From NCBI RefSeq assembly GCF_000247695.1, contig NW_004624732.1:14043699-14107698 (forward strand): a DNA stretch of 64,000 nucleotides, written 5' to 3'. This DNA comes from Heterocephalus glaber (Eukaryota > Chordata > Mammalia > Rodentia > Bathyergidae). Below the pieces are notes generated by a model that saw nothing but the letters and a program-made list of their open reading frames with translations, did no database searches and was not told the DNA's origin. This document shows positions 43,201 to 55,200 of this stretch, in pieces. How positions within the stretch are numbered: position 1 is the first letter of the stretch; every line of letters starts with the position of its first letter. The translations under genes and the position numbers were made by a program.

Positions 43201-46200
43201 AACTTCCCCCGTCCAATTTTGATGTCTAAGCAACAGCTATGAACTTATTAATGGATATTTAAGATCCACCTTCTCATTGCCATAGATACCAACCACTGCA
43301 ATAAAAAAATACATGTCATTGCTCGTAGGATAGATTTGAATAATGGGGTCAGACAGCATGGATATTTTAAAACTATGCATTATTTAAAACATATTGCCCA
43401 ACTGTACTGCAGAAACGTACCAATTTGTAGCTGGACATGGTGGCACTTGCCTATAACCCCAGCACTCAGGAGGCTAAGGCAGGAGGATCATCACGGGTTT
43501 GAGACCAGCCTGGGCTACATAGTGAATTCATACTGAATACATACTGAATACGTAGTGAGACCCCCCCCCATCACAAAAAATGTACTGGTTTATATTCCAT
43601 CTCACGGTGAATGGAGAAGGCCCATCCCAGTGCACCTTCACAAACTGAGAGTGAACTTTTAAAAATCTGTCTGGGCAGAAAGTAGAAATCAGCCTACATT
43701 CTGAGTGTCCCCCCCCTTCTCTCTTTGCACCCCAGTTCCTCCTGAACTTTATTGGCCAAGGGCCGGCCGGCTACGGACCCTTCTGTGCAGAGCGCCTGCG
43801 GCGCACCTGTGCCAATGGGGTGCGCACGGAGCCCCCCACCTGGCTGGAGCTGCAGGTAGGGACTGGCAGGGGTGGTGGTGGGCAGTGTGGGGTGGCACAG
43901 GCCCCTGACCCCTGTAGCACAGCTGGTGGGGTGACCTGCCCTCAGTGTTCTTCCATCTCCTCCAAGGCATCTTCTGGCCAAGGTCCCTTGAACCCCAGGA
44001 CTTGAACTCCCCATATCTAAATCCATCATCCTTTCTGCCCTCCTGGGTGAGGGGGAAATGAATCTGATGTGTCCACCAATGTGATTGGCAAGATTACCCC
44101 TCCAGAGGCACTGGGCTTGTCAGGAAGGCAGTGGTCCTGCTGAGGCTGTCACCGCTGGCACATTGCTTCTGGGAACCAGTGCCAACTTGTCCTTCTGTGG
44201 CAGCTGGGACACCTGCCAATGCCAGAAGTGTCCTCGGGAAGGGTCACTCTGAGCACTCAGGGTGGAGGGCCACCCTGCACTGGCTCTACCCCCATCTTTG
44301 GTCCCAACCCAAGCCTAGAAGCTGTGTGTGGCCCTGTGGTGCCCTGTACTGGGGTCTAAGGGTCACCTCCAGAGAACCCCCATCCTGCTCACACCCCACA
44401 ACCCAAACCTGCAGAAGCTCCCTCCCACGAGCCCCAGAATTGCAGGTGAACTTGTAGCAGCTGTGAATATTCACATAGTGCTGTACATAGGAGCCCAGGA
44501 CCCAAAAATGTCCCAAGGAGTTGCTTTGTGTGAGTCTGAGTCACTTAACCTCACCAAACTGAGTTTTCTTCTGAAAGTAGGACCATCACAGCCTGTGTTA
44601 CAGACCCCAGGGCTGCTGAGGCAAACCTGGAGAAGCTCGAAAACCCTAGATATGCATGGCAGCATTGTTTTTGCCCCTGGCCAGCTGCCTGAACTTTGTT
44701 GTTGTTGTTGTTGTTTTTTATTTTGTATTAAATTCTTTTATTGGTACATTGTAGGTATACAACACAAATTACATTTCTCATTGGGAATTGTACCTTTACA
44801 TAATGCATCTTGGTTCTTATTTTTTCCCCATTCCTAGCCCTCCCTTCACGCCCTCCACCCTTCCCTATTTACAAAGATGAACTTTGTTAGCATGGTGCTG
44901 AGCCACAGCTACCCTGAGGCTCTGGAAGGCTCCACCCTTGGGGACCCGGGAGGGTGGACAGGTGGGGTGAGGATGGTGAGCAGGCCTCCAGTCCAAGGCT
45001 TCATGGATCCAAGGTAGTCAGCCAGGGCCTCCACCCAGAGGGTTCTGAGCCTTCATCTGCTCCTAGGCTGTCAAGTCTAAGAAGCACATTCCCATCCAAG
45101 TGATCCTGGTGACTGGACAGAACCTGACTGTCACAGTGGACTCAGCCTCCACGTCTTGGGAAGTCTGCCTGCATATCGCCCAACAGCAGGACCTCATCGA
45201 CCACCTGGGCTTCTCCCTCCAGGTTGCTGTGTATGACAAGGTACTGACCAGGTACCAAGGCACCACAGCCCAAGTGACAGAGCCAGCACTGATCTCTGCC
45301 TTCTTGGGAGGGGCCACAGGGAGGTGTGTCTGGAACTGGTGTGCCCCTCCCAGCCCCCTCCACATCCCGTGCTGAGAGTGGCTGTCCCCGGGGGTGTGGC
45401 ATACAGCAGCTGCTCACCCCTGGGCCCCTGGTTCTGTCCTCAGTTCTGGTCCTTGGGCAGTGGGAAAGACCATTTGATGGATGCCGTGGCCCGGTGTGAA
45501 CAGCTGACCCAGGAGAGGGGCGAGAGCCAGCGGCAGTCCCCCTGGCGCATCTACTTCCGGAAGGAGTTCTTCACCCCCTGGCATGACTCCCAGGAAGACC
45601 CTATCAGCACCAAGCTCATTTACCGTCAAATCCTCCATGGAGTCTGGTCTGGCGAGTACAGCTTCGAGAGGGTGAGGAGCCGGAAGAGGAACCACATTCA
45701 GGGGCCAGCCTGGCCTGTGGCCTCCTAGGCCTGGCCTCCTTGTCCTCCTCCCTTGGACCAAAGCTTTGCTCAAGCATCTGGGGCTTTAGTAGCAGCAGCA
45801 GCAGGCAGGCGAGGCCACCCCACCTCCCTGTCAGCCCCAGGCCAGAGTGCCCTCACTCAGCAGCTGTCTATGGAGTAGCAGGGGCTGGGAATCAGGAATG
45901 TGGCCCTGGAGCCCAGGTGCCCAAGTTCAAGTCCCACTTATGTCTCCCTGGCAGTGTGACCTTGGGAAGTCTTGTCACCTCCCAAGCCTAGGGCCCACAT
46001 ATGGATGCACAGAGTGCCGTGTAGTTGTGAGAACTGAGTTATGAGAACTGAGGACAAGGGACAGTGAGGGGGCAGCTAAGTTCAATGAGCAACAGATGCA
46101 AACTTCTCTGAACCAAGTCTGGAGGATGCTGCCTAGGGAGCCAAGGCGGCCACTGCTGTCCTGGAAACCTGCCTGGAAGGGGCATGGGCAGGGAGCAGTG

Positions 46201-49200
46201 GGCCCAGGGCTATAGTAGTGGCCACTGGTCTCCTGTGTGAGGCAAGACTGGAGCCAAAGCAGCATAAGGTCTTGTCTGACTGCACCCCATGCAGGCCAGC
46301 AACTCAGAGAGGAGCCCCTTGTCTTCACCAGAAGTCTCAGATGCCCAGAACCCCCTGGTGCTACAGGAGCAGTGGGGCCCCACTTGGGCCCGTGTGGCTG
46401 GCCCTGCCAAGAGGAGGTGGCAAGATGAGGTGGCTGTTCCTGCTGCCCAGTCCTCTTGAGTGTCTGGTCAGATGCACTGCAAGAGACAGGAGCTGGCCAT
46501 GGGGCAGGGGCTAGACAGGGGCTCTCACTTGCCTCCCCTCTCCCGTGTGCCCCACACTGTGCAGGAAGAAGACCTGGTGGAACTGCTTGCCCGGCACTGC
46601 CACGTGCAGCTGGGTGCCTCATCGGGGACTGAGGCTGTCCGGGACCTACTGCCCAGCTGCATCCCCCCCAAGCTGTACAAGACCAAGCCCCCAGAAAAGT
46701 GGGCTAGCCTCGTCACTGCTGCTCAAGCCAAGGTCAGCCCTGAGCCCACCTGCAGGGTGGTGGAGCCCTAGGGATGGATTCCTCACCCTCTGCACAACAG
46801 AAAAGTTTAAACCTGACAGTTAGGGCAGCCCTGACCATGAGGTTTACAGTCTTTCTCAGTTCAGTCCCCAAGCACAGGCCCTGTCACTTGCCCTCCTCCA
46901 TCTAAGCTGGGATCACTGGTGGGCCCCATGACAGTCTGCACTGCAGCACTGCAAGGCCCTGGCATCTCTGCCACCAACTGCTGCCATACCATAGCCTCAG
47001 AACAGTCCTGCCTCAGTGGGCTCCCTTCCTGTGCCCAGGCCTCTCGATGTCCCCTCCCAGGACACATCAGGGACACCCTAAATGCCTGGTACACAGTACA
47101 TCTGGCCAAGTCCCCCTTCAGATAAGATGCATCCATTTACACCCCCAAAGTCACTTTTTAAAGTAGAAACAAGGGAAATAACATCTGACCCAACAAACAG
47201 GGAAAGGAAAGCTTGCTGTGGACACCATGCCATGGAGGTAGGAGAGAGGGGTCAGAAGAGGAGGGAGGCAAGCCATAAGAAGGAGAGAAGTGGAGGGGAA
47301 GGTGCAGAGGGAGGCCCACAAGACGCCCTCAACTATGTCTAAGAACCCTGAAGCAGAAAGAGAGAGGACTCGGGTCAGGGTCAGGGTCAGGGTCAGGACT
47401 CAGGGTCATGCAGCAAGATGGCCTTACTCATGGAGCCAGAGCCACAGGCATGCACTGGCAAGAGCAAGCCATGTTGGTCAGCTTTCCACCACTGTGCCAG
47501 AATACTAGTCTTAAAAGGAGGAAAGGTTCATTTTGGCTCAGGTGTCAAAGTGTTCAATCCATGGTCAGTTGGCTCTATTTTTAGGGTGGGCCAGAACATC
47601 ATGGCAGGGAGCATATGGTGCAGCAAAGCGGCTTCCTCACAGACAGGAAGCAAAGCAGGGGGAGGTCCCAGTATCTCTTGAAGAACACAGCCCAGGGACC
47701 CAGATTCCTTCTATCCAGTCCCACCTCCTAAGCTGCTACCACCTGCCAGTAGTAGCACCATGGTCTTGGGGGTACATCTAAGATCCAAGCCATTCCAAGG
47801 CCCAGGCTGGGACCTGCAGGTACATGGACTCGTGGACAACCGGCGGCAGCAAAGCCTCTGGAACACTGCTGCTAATGAGGGGATGGCCTGCTACCCTCTG
47901 CAGGAGCCTTCTGAAGGGGACTCTCCCAGGACCCAGTTGGGCTGAGCCAACCCTGACACACACCCAGAGCATCCTTTACCAGGCACTGGCTTTCTATTAG
48001 GCAGAAGCTTCACAAAACAATCTATCAAATAATCACCCTACATACTGAACAAGGAACTAGCTACAGGAGCCTGGGTGATGGCACTGACACCTGGGATCCT
48101 CCCACAGGCTCTGTACACCCAGACAGGAGCAACAGCGCTGGCTGTGCGGCAGCAGGTAGTGGATGCCGCCCGTCTGCAATGGCCACTGCTCTTCTCTCGG
48201 CTCTTTGAAGTCACCACACTCTCCGGTAATGGCTCTGATGGGGTGAGGCGAGTATGGGCTGGGCACCCAGGGACAGGTGCAGCCCTCACTCCGGTCTCCT
48301 GGGGCCAGGGCCCCGCCTCCCCAAGACACAGCTGATCTTGGCCATCAACTGGAAGGGGCTACATTTCCTGGACCAGCGAGGGAGGATGCTGCTGGAACTC
48401 TTCTTCCCAGAGGTCACAAGTCTGGTCACCAACAGGTGAGGGCCTCTTCCCTCTTCTCACTCTCCTCACAAACTGAGACCTGGGGAGACAGGAAAAGAGT
48501 GGTGTTGTCCCCAGAAGCTGGCTGGAGTGCAGAGACAGTCCACATGTATGGTGGCCACTGGTCCTGGGAATACTATATCACCCCCACCCCATACCAGGTC
48601 ACACTGCCCATTAAGTACCATATCTGTAGTCCTGCTTTGTTTGGTTCTCCACTGTCTTAGTTACTTTTTTCATTGCTGAGACAAAAAACCCAACACTCAC
48701 AAGTTAAGGGAGGAAAGGTTTATTTAGCTCACAGTTTAAGGAGGTTTTTGTCCATAATCGGCTGGCTCCAAGACAGGGTGGCATCACAGAGGGGCAGCAG
48801 TTCATGGTGGACAGAAGACAGCAAAAGCAAGCAAGCAAGCAAAAAAAAAAAAAAAAAAAAATGCAAGCAATCAAGGGACCTTAGCAGCTTCTTTCCCCCC
48901 CCCCCCCTTTTTTTTTTTTTGAGTACCAGGGATTGAACTTGGGACCTTGTGCTTGCAAGGCAAGCGGCGGAACCACTGAGCTAAATCCCCAGCCTTTCTA
49001 CCCCTTTTATACTCTCTCTTGGCTGCCAGGATGAGGACGGTGCCAAGCCGATCAGTGGACTGATTTAGTAATCACACACCCTTAATCCCAGCATCACACA
49101 CTCTAGATTCAGCCACCTCTGAAAAGGCCCACCTATGACCACATGAGGCTTTGTGGGGACATCTAGACCCAAACCATAGCATCCACAAAACCCAGCCCTA

Positions 49201-52200
49201 CTGGGAAGGTGATGGAGCACAACAACTTTCCAGCATGCAAACACTTAGCAGTTTCCTTCCCTGCTTGTGGGTGAGAACTGGCTACGAAGGACAGATAGCT
49301 CATCTCTGAGAGGAGTGAGGGACCAGACAGCCTACCAAACACCAGCACCACGGTTGTCCTGGATCCTGGGACTCCTCCAAGCCTTTTGAGAAGTCCCACC
49401 ATGTCCTACTGGAATGCTGCTAGGTTAAACCCCACCCCAGTGTGGCATGACTATTGTAACTGTCACCACTGTTGGGCAGCCTGGGGCACACCAGCCACCA
49501 TTCACTGAGGCTGACCATGTTGAACAATTCTTGGTTCCCATGAAGTCCTCCTGGCACCGTCCATTGTGCAGATGAGGAAAGTGAGGCACAGAGCTAAGGT
49601 CGCTCGCCAGGGCTCCAGAGCTAGCTGCAGCAGAACCAGCTCCTCCTCTCAGCACTAACATTCTTTGCAGTGCCCACCCCAGAGCTAACCCAACCCTCTT
49701 GGGCCCTGAGCCCTGGTAGTCACTTGATCACCACACACAGTGGTGGCTGGCACCTGGGCCAACCTAGGCTCAGACTCTGGCCCTGCCAGTGTTCCAGAGA
49801 AGCTACCCCTTGGCTGTGACTCTGGAGGGCTGCCCTTCTGGGCTGTCGAGGTGCTAAAACAGGGGAGGCAGGGAGCACATCACACCACATCCTTCCTCCT
49901 TCCCCACAGGGAATCCCGGGGTGGCCAGAGACTGCTGCTTTCCACGCTGCATGCAGAAGAGTACGAGTTCACCACTCCCAGCAGCGTGGCAGTCGCTGAG
50001 CTGGTGGCTCTGTTCCTGGAGGGCCTGAAGGAGAGGTCCGTGTTTGCCATGGCCCTGCAGGACAGGAAGACCACAGGTGCTGCTGGGGGGCTGCCCTAGG
50101 CCCACTGGGCCCAGCTGGCCCGTCTTCACACCGAAGCAGCAATGCAGTGCAGAACGGACTCAGAAACCAACCAAGGGAGGGAGGGCCGGGTCCCCACACT
50201 TTATGGGGTGGTGTTAGCAAGGCCGTGCCTTCCATCAGCTGGTATTTCCTCTCCTGCACCCTGGAAACTGGGGGTGCCACAGGAAACGATCTCAAATCCT
50301 CCGGAGCCAGCCCTGCCTGCAGAAACACAGGCAGGGCGGATCCCCATCTGAGGCTTGAGCACCATTCCCATGTGGGGCCACTTCATCATTCCGTGGTACA
50401 GACATGCCTTGGAGAGCGAAGTAGCTCACCCAGGGTCACACCAGCCAGAGTTGGGACCAGCCACGGCAGGTGTACCAAGACCCAGGACCCGTGGCCTGTG
50501 TGGGCAAAGTGGAGGTGCAGCTCATGCAGGGATTAAGGAGAGGGGGTCAGGGATGAGGAGTGAGGGGCAGTGAAAAGCACTGCACTCACTTGGTCCTCAC
50601 AGCCACCAGGAGGAGGAGCGGCTTTTACCTCCATTTCACAGAGCAGGAAATGGGCTCCCTGTGCCCACCTCACAGGCCAGGCTCCTGGGCAGGGCAGGCC
50701 TATCTCAAGGTCAGGGCTAAGTAAGAGGCTTGACTCGTTTCCAAGTGGCCTTGAACCCACACTCTGTGCCTCAGTTTCCTCATCTGCCAAGGGAGACACC
50801 CATGAAAGCCAGCATAGCCTCAGGCCCCTGCAGAGCCCTCAACAAACATCGCTTCTTTGTCCCTTTGTGTGTCCTGGACCTGCAGATGATGTCACCCTCC
50901 TGCCCTTCAAGAAGGGGGACTTGCTGGTCCTGACCAAGAAGCAAGGACTGCTGGTTTCTGAGAACTGGGCCCTGGGCCAAAATGACAGGACAGGCAAGAC
51001 GGGGCTGGTGCCCATGGCGTGCCTCTACACCATCCCCACGGTGATTAAGCCCTCCAGCCAGCTGCTGGTGAGTCGCACACTCATCACTGCCCCACTGAAC
51101 ACAGTAGGCACAGCTGGGTGCCCGGCCTAGGGACTGCACATCAGTCTGCATCCACCTCGAAGAGACCCAGAAGCTCTGTAGGGCACAGCCCCTCTGTCTC
51201 CTAGGCTGAATGTGAAGCGAGTGTGGTGTTTGCTTGGAGCTCCAAGCTTGGCACTTAGTAGGTGCCTCACAGATGCATGCCACCACCCTCTCCTGCTGGG
51301 GTATGACCTAGGGACAAACATCCTCCCCACCCTCAGCCTTAGTTTTAAGTGACCCCATGACTCCAGTGTGCCGGAGGCCCCTTCCACCCTAAGAACCTCC
51401 CCACCTCAAATTCCAAAGCAGCCTTTCGGAAGAGCCAGGAAGAGGCAGGCCTTTTTACATGCACACACTGAGTGCCAACCGTATGCCCTGTGCCTGTAGC
51501 ACGGGGATGAATTCAGCAGCTCCAGCCCTCAGGGAGCGTGCAGACAAACTGATGGCAGGATGCACAGTGCCACTGAAAAGCAACACTGGTAGTTATAGGA
51601 ACAAATGTAGGGTAGGGCTTTCCCTGGTTGGGGGAGGCATCCCTGAGGGGGTGGCTCTGAGGAGAGTGCCCTAGGGAAGGGCTGTGGGGGTCCTGAGAGG
51701 CCCAGGTGGACACCCCCTGAGAATGAGACCGGCCGGGCTCCAGCCATTGGCGCCAGTGGAAAGTGATTGGGAGAGGTTGAATCCCCAGGCTGAGGTCACA
51801 TGGCAGGTGAAGCAGTGGGAGGCCAAGGCCAATCCAGCCTGTGGTCTGACCTTCCCAAGTCACAGAGGCCAGGGTTGCCTATGGAAAGGGCCTCATGGGA
51901 GTGGCTGCTGGGTACCCACAGGCCTGTGCCCCTACAGAGCTTGCTGGCCATGTCGCCGGAGAGGAGGAAGTTGGCAGCCCAAGAGGGGCTGCCCTCAGAT
52001 CTGCTGCCGGAGGAACAGCCCAGGGAGAAGCCACACACCCTGGAGGAGTTCTCCTACAAGTTCTTCAGGTGCCCAACCACCCCTGGGGGCTGCAAGGAGG
52101 CCATGGGGCAGGTGTGGGCCTGCCATACTTTAGGGCAAGGCAGAGCCAGCAGGGACTTGCGGCAGGACAGGATCCCTGGTGCTCCCACAGCCACCCTGGG

Positions 52201-55200
52201 AGGTCACACAGTGAACCGAGGACAGCACAGTCCTCACGCCAGCTTCCTTCCCTGCAGGGCCCCGGAGAAGGAGACAGTGAGCAGAGCCATGATGCCCCTG
52301 GCCCGTACCCGGGGCCACCTGTGGTCCTACTCTATGGAGCCGCTGCGGCAGCCACTACTCAAGCATGTCCATGACAAAGCTGACCTGCGAGATGTCGCCT
52401 GCCAGATCTTCCTTGATATCCTTCCCTGCCAGCTGCCCTCACTGCCCACCAGCCTCCAGCACAGGCACCACGTCCCCTCCTGGGCCCACAGCTGCCCTGT
52501 GAGGGGTCAGGCTTCACCTCACAGAGCACAAGCTGGAGCCAGTGTCAGCTCCCTGTAGGGATGCTCAGAGATCAGTGTGGGGCCAGCACTGGGGATCAGT
52601 ATGGGTCAGTGTTGGGGGTCAGTGTGGGTCAAGGTCAGGGTCACCATGTAGCCCTGGTCAAGGGTCAGCCTGGGGCCCCTAGAACTGTTCTCCTTGACAG
52701 TTGCACCCATCCTCAAGTACACAGGTGACTACCCATCTCGGCAGGCCTGGCCCACCCTGCAGCTCACAGACCAGATCTTCTCACTGGCCCTGCAGGAGCC
52801 ATCCCTACAGGACGAGGTCTACTGCCAAATCCTCAAGCAGCTGACACACAACTCCAACAGGTCTTCGGGGACAACAGGGCAGAGGGCCCTGCCCACTGCC
52901 CAGGGGGAAGTGGCCTCTCGTGGTTGCCGGTGGTGGGGAGGCCTGCAGCCTAGCCTGCTCTCTCAGTGTCCTGGGGACAGTCAGCACATAGAGTAGACCT
53001 GCTGCATCCTGCCTGCGCCTCCCTCTCTCTGTATGACCTAGGCGGGCTTTGGCTTCTCCAGACTGCAGGGTCCATAAAACAAGCAGAGTGGAAGCCCTCC
53101 ACATCTCCAGGGTGTGACAGCCCTGTGGCATGGGCAGTGGTGGCAGGCAGGTGTCCCATGCTCCTCCCTTGGCTGGACCCCCAGACCTCCAGGCCCAAGC
53201 AGGCTCACATCACTGCTCCCGGGGCCTGCCTGGCCTGGGTCCCCAGAAGGAGCCCTTCTCACTGATGGGTGCCACCCTCCAGGCACAGTGAGGAGCGAGG
53301 CTGGCAGCTGCTGTGGCTCTGCACAGGCCTCTTCCCTCCTGGAAAGGCACTGCTGCCCCACGCCCAGAAGTTCATAGACACTCGGAGGAAGAAGCTGTTG
53401 GCTCTGGACTGTAGCCGCCGCATCCAGAGGGTCCTGAGGTGAGCCCACCGCCTCATGTCTCTGAGGATCGCCATGGGCCCCGCCCAATGCCCCAGGATGT
53501 CATGTGTCAGGGGAGACCTACAGTGGGGTGGGCTTGGCATTCTCTCCAGAAATTAGTTTCAGTTTGGGGGTGGGACCTGAGCCACTGGGGAGAGGTAGGA
53601 AGGTGAGGCCCCAGAGGGCTCCAGGAGGTCCGGGAGGCTGTGGGAGGCTTCTGGCAGGCTCAGTGGAAGGTACCCTGCCTACAGTGTCCCTGCCCCACCT
53701 CCGCCCACCCAGGGACAAAATAACTCCCTGAAGCCCAGATGCCTCAGCCCAGCCCAGGTGACCAAACCCAGAGGCCTGTCTCTCCAGTCCATGTGCCATC
53801 TCCCATCCCTACACAAGCAGAGGCTCTTCCTAGGCTGTCGGAGTCATCCCGCACATGTCTCACACCTCCTATGGCTGTGGGGAGGATGGGTGACCTGTGT
53901 GTGGTCGCATGTCTGTGGCAGCTGTCCTCATGGAGGGAGGTGGGCACTCTCAGAGAGGCCCTGCCAGAGTCCCTGCCCTGCCCACTACCATGGTGCATGA
54001 GAACAAACAGGACAGCATTGCCCACCTTCCTTCCTATGGGCATCCAGGCACCAGGCTTTCTGGGGCTGCTTCAGAACTGGGTCATCTGGGAGTCCAGACA
54101 AGCACACTTTTGTTATGGCCACCTCTGAGGCACATGTCAGTGCCACTAGGCCTGCATGTCCTGAGAAGTGTGAGGGGTGGGCACCCATCCACCCCCTACA
54201 GTAGCCACTTGGAGTTCTTCTGGCATCTGGCTTAGGGCCCCAGTAGAGGCAGGGGCAGGGGCAAAGGCAGGGGTGGCAAGGGGGGCACCTTCATTGTACA
54301 CTCTCTGCTCAGGACAGGGCCCCGGAAGCAGCCCCCACATCAAGTCGAGGTGGAAGCTGCTGAGAAAAATGTCTCCCGAGTCTGCCATAAGATCTACTTC
54401 CCCAATGACACCAGCGAGGTGGGGCTCCTGGCCTGGTGTTCACAGCAGCATCCCCACCCACCCAGCCTGCTCCCTGCCCTCCACACTGTTCCCCCCCTTC
54501 CTACACCTGCCCCCAGGCTCCAGGCCAGACAGGGAGCACTGTCCTAAGGGAGCAGAGGCAGAGGGTGAGGACTGAGAGGGACTGCCAGTTCCAAAGGCAG
54601 CCAGGCCAAGGACACAGGAGAGAGGAGGCCAGAAGGATGGGCAGCAAGGTTGAATCCCAGGGTTTGGGGGTCCATCCGAGGACGATGGTGAGCAAGTGCC
54701 TGGGGTGGATATGCCCCGGGACAGAGGTGGGTGAGCAGGAGGCTTTGACTGAGAGGCAGCGAAGGACAGCAAGGCCAAGGGGACTGGGGCAGCCAGGACA
54801 GTGGTGGTGCCCTCGCACCTTCCCCAGCCTTGGGAACAGTTGAGTCCCTGTAACAGAAGTTTCCAGTCTTGTTGCAGGGTTCTCAAAGCAAGTTCCAAAG
54901 GCCAGGCCTCCTGGGAGGGTCCAAGGGACAGTGACAGCAGTGTGACCACCCAGGCGACTTTCTGGAAGGGAGGCCCACCCTTTCCAGCACAGAGCACAGC
55001 CAGCCACAAGAGTCACGCAGGAGCGCAAGCGCCAGGCTGTGAAGCCTGAGATAGCCTCCAGGAGCAGTCTGGCCCCATTCTGGCCCTGGGCCTTACCCGC
55101 TGCTCTCTGCCCAGATGCTGGAGGTGGGCACCAACAAGCGAGTGCGAGAAGTGTGCGAGCTCATCGCCACCAGGCTGCAGCTGGCCTCCTGGGAAGGCTG

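Noticed and set aside
4612..48996. tRNA-like A and B box sequences (gatttagctcagtggtt, ggttcgaatcc-like) at many sites
   Set aside because: They lie in SINEs with A tails and target-site duplications and cannot fold as full tRNAs. They are not tRNA genes.
51800..52558. 252-codon open frame on the plus strand
   Set aside because: It spans MYO7B exons 31 and 32 plus their intron in a frame that matches exon 32 only in part. The spliced reading explains it better.
52701..52706. GT-AG style acceptor (ttgacag) for MYO7B exon 33
   Set aside because: It inserts a proline, breaks alignment with class VII myosins and leaves exon 32 without a GT donor. The AT-AC reading is frame-perfect.
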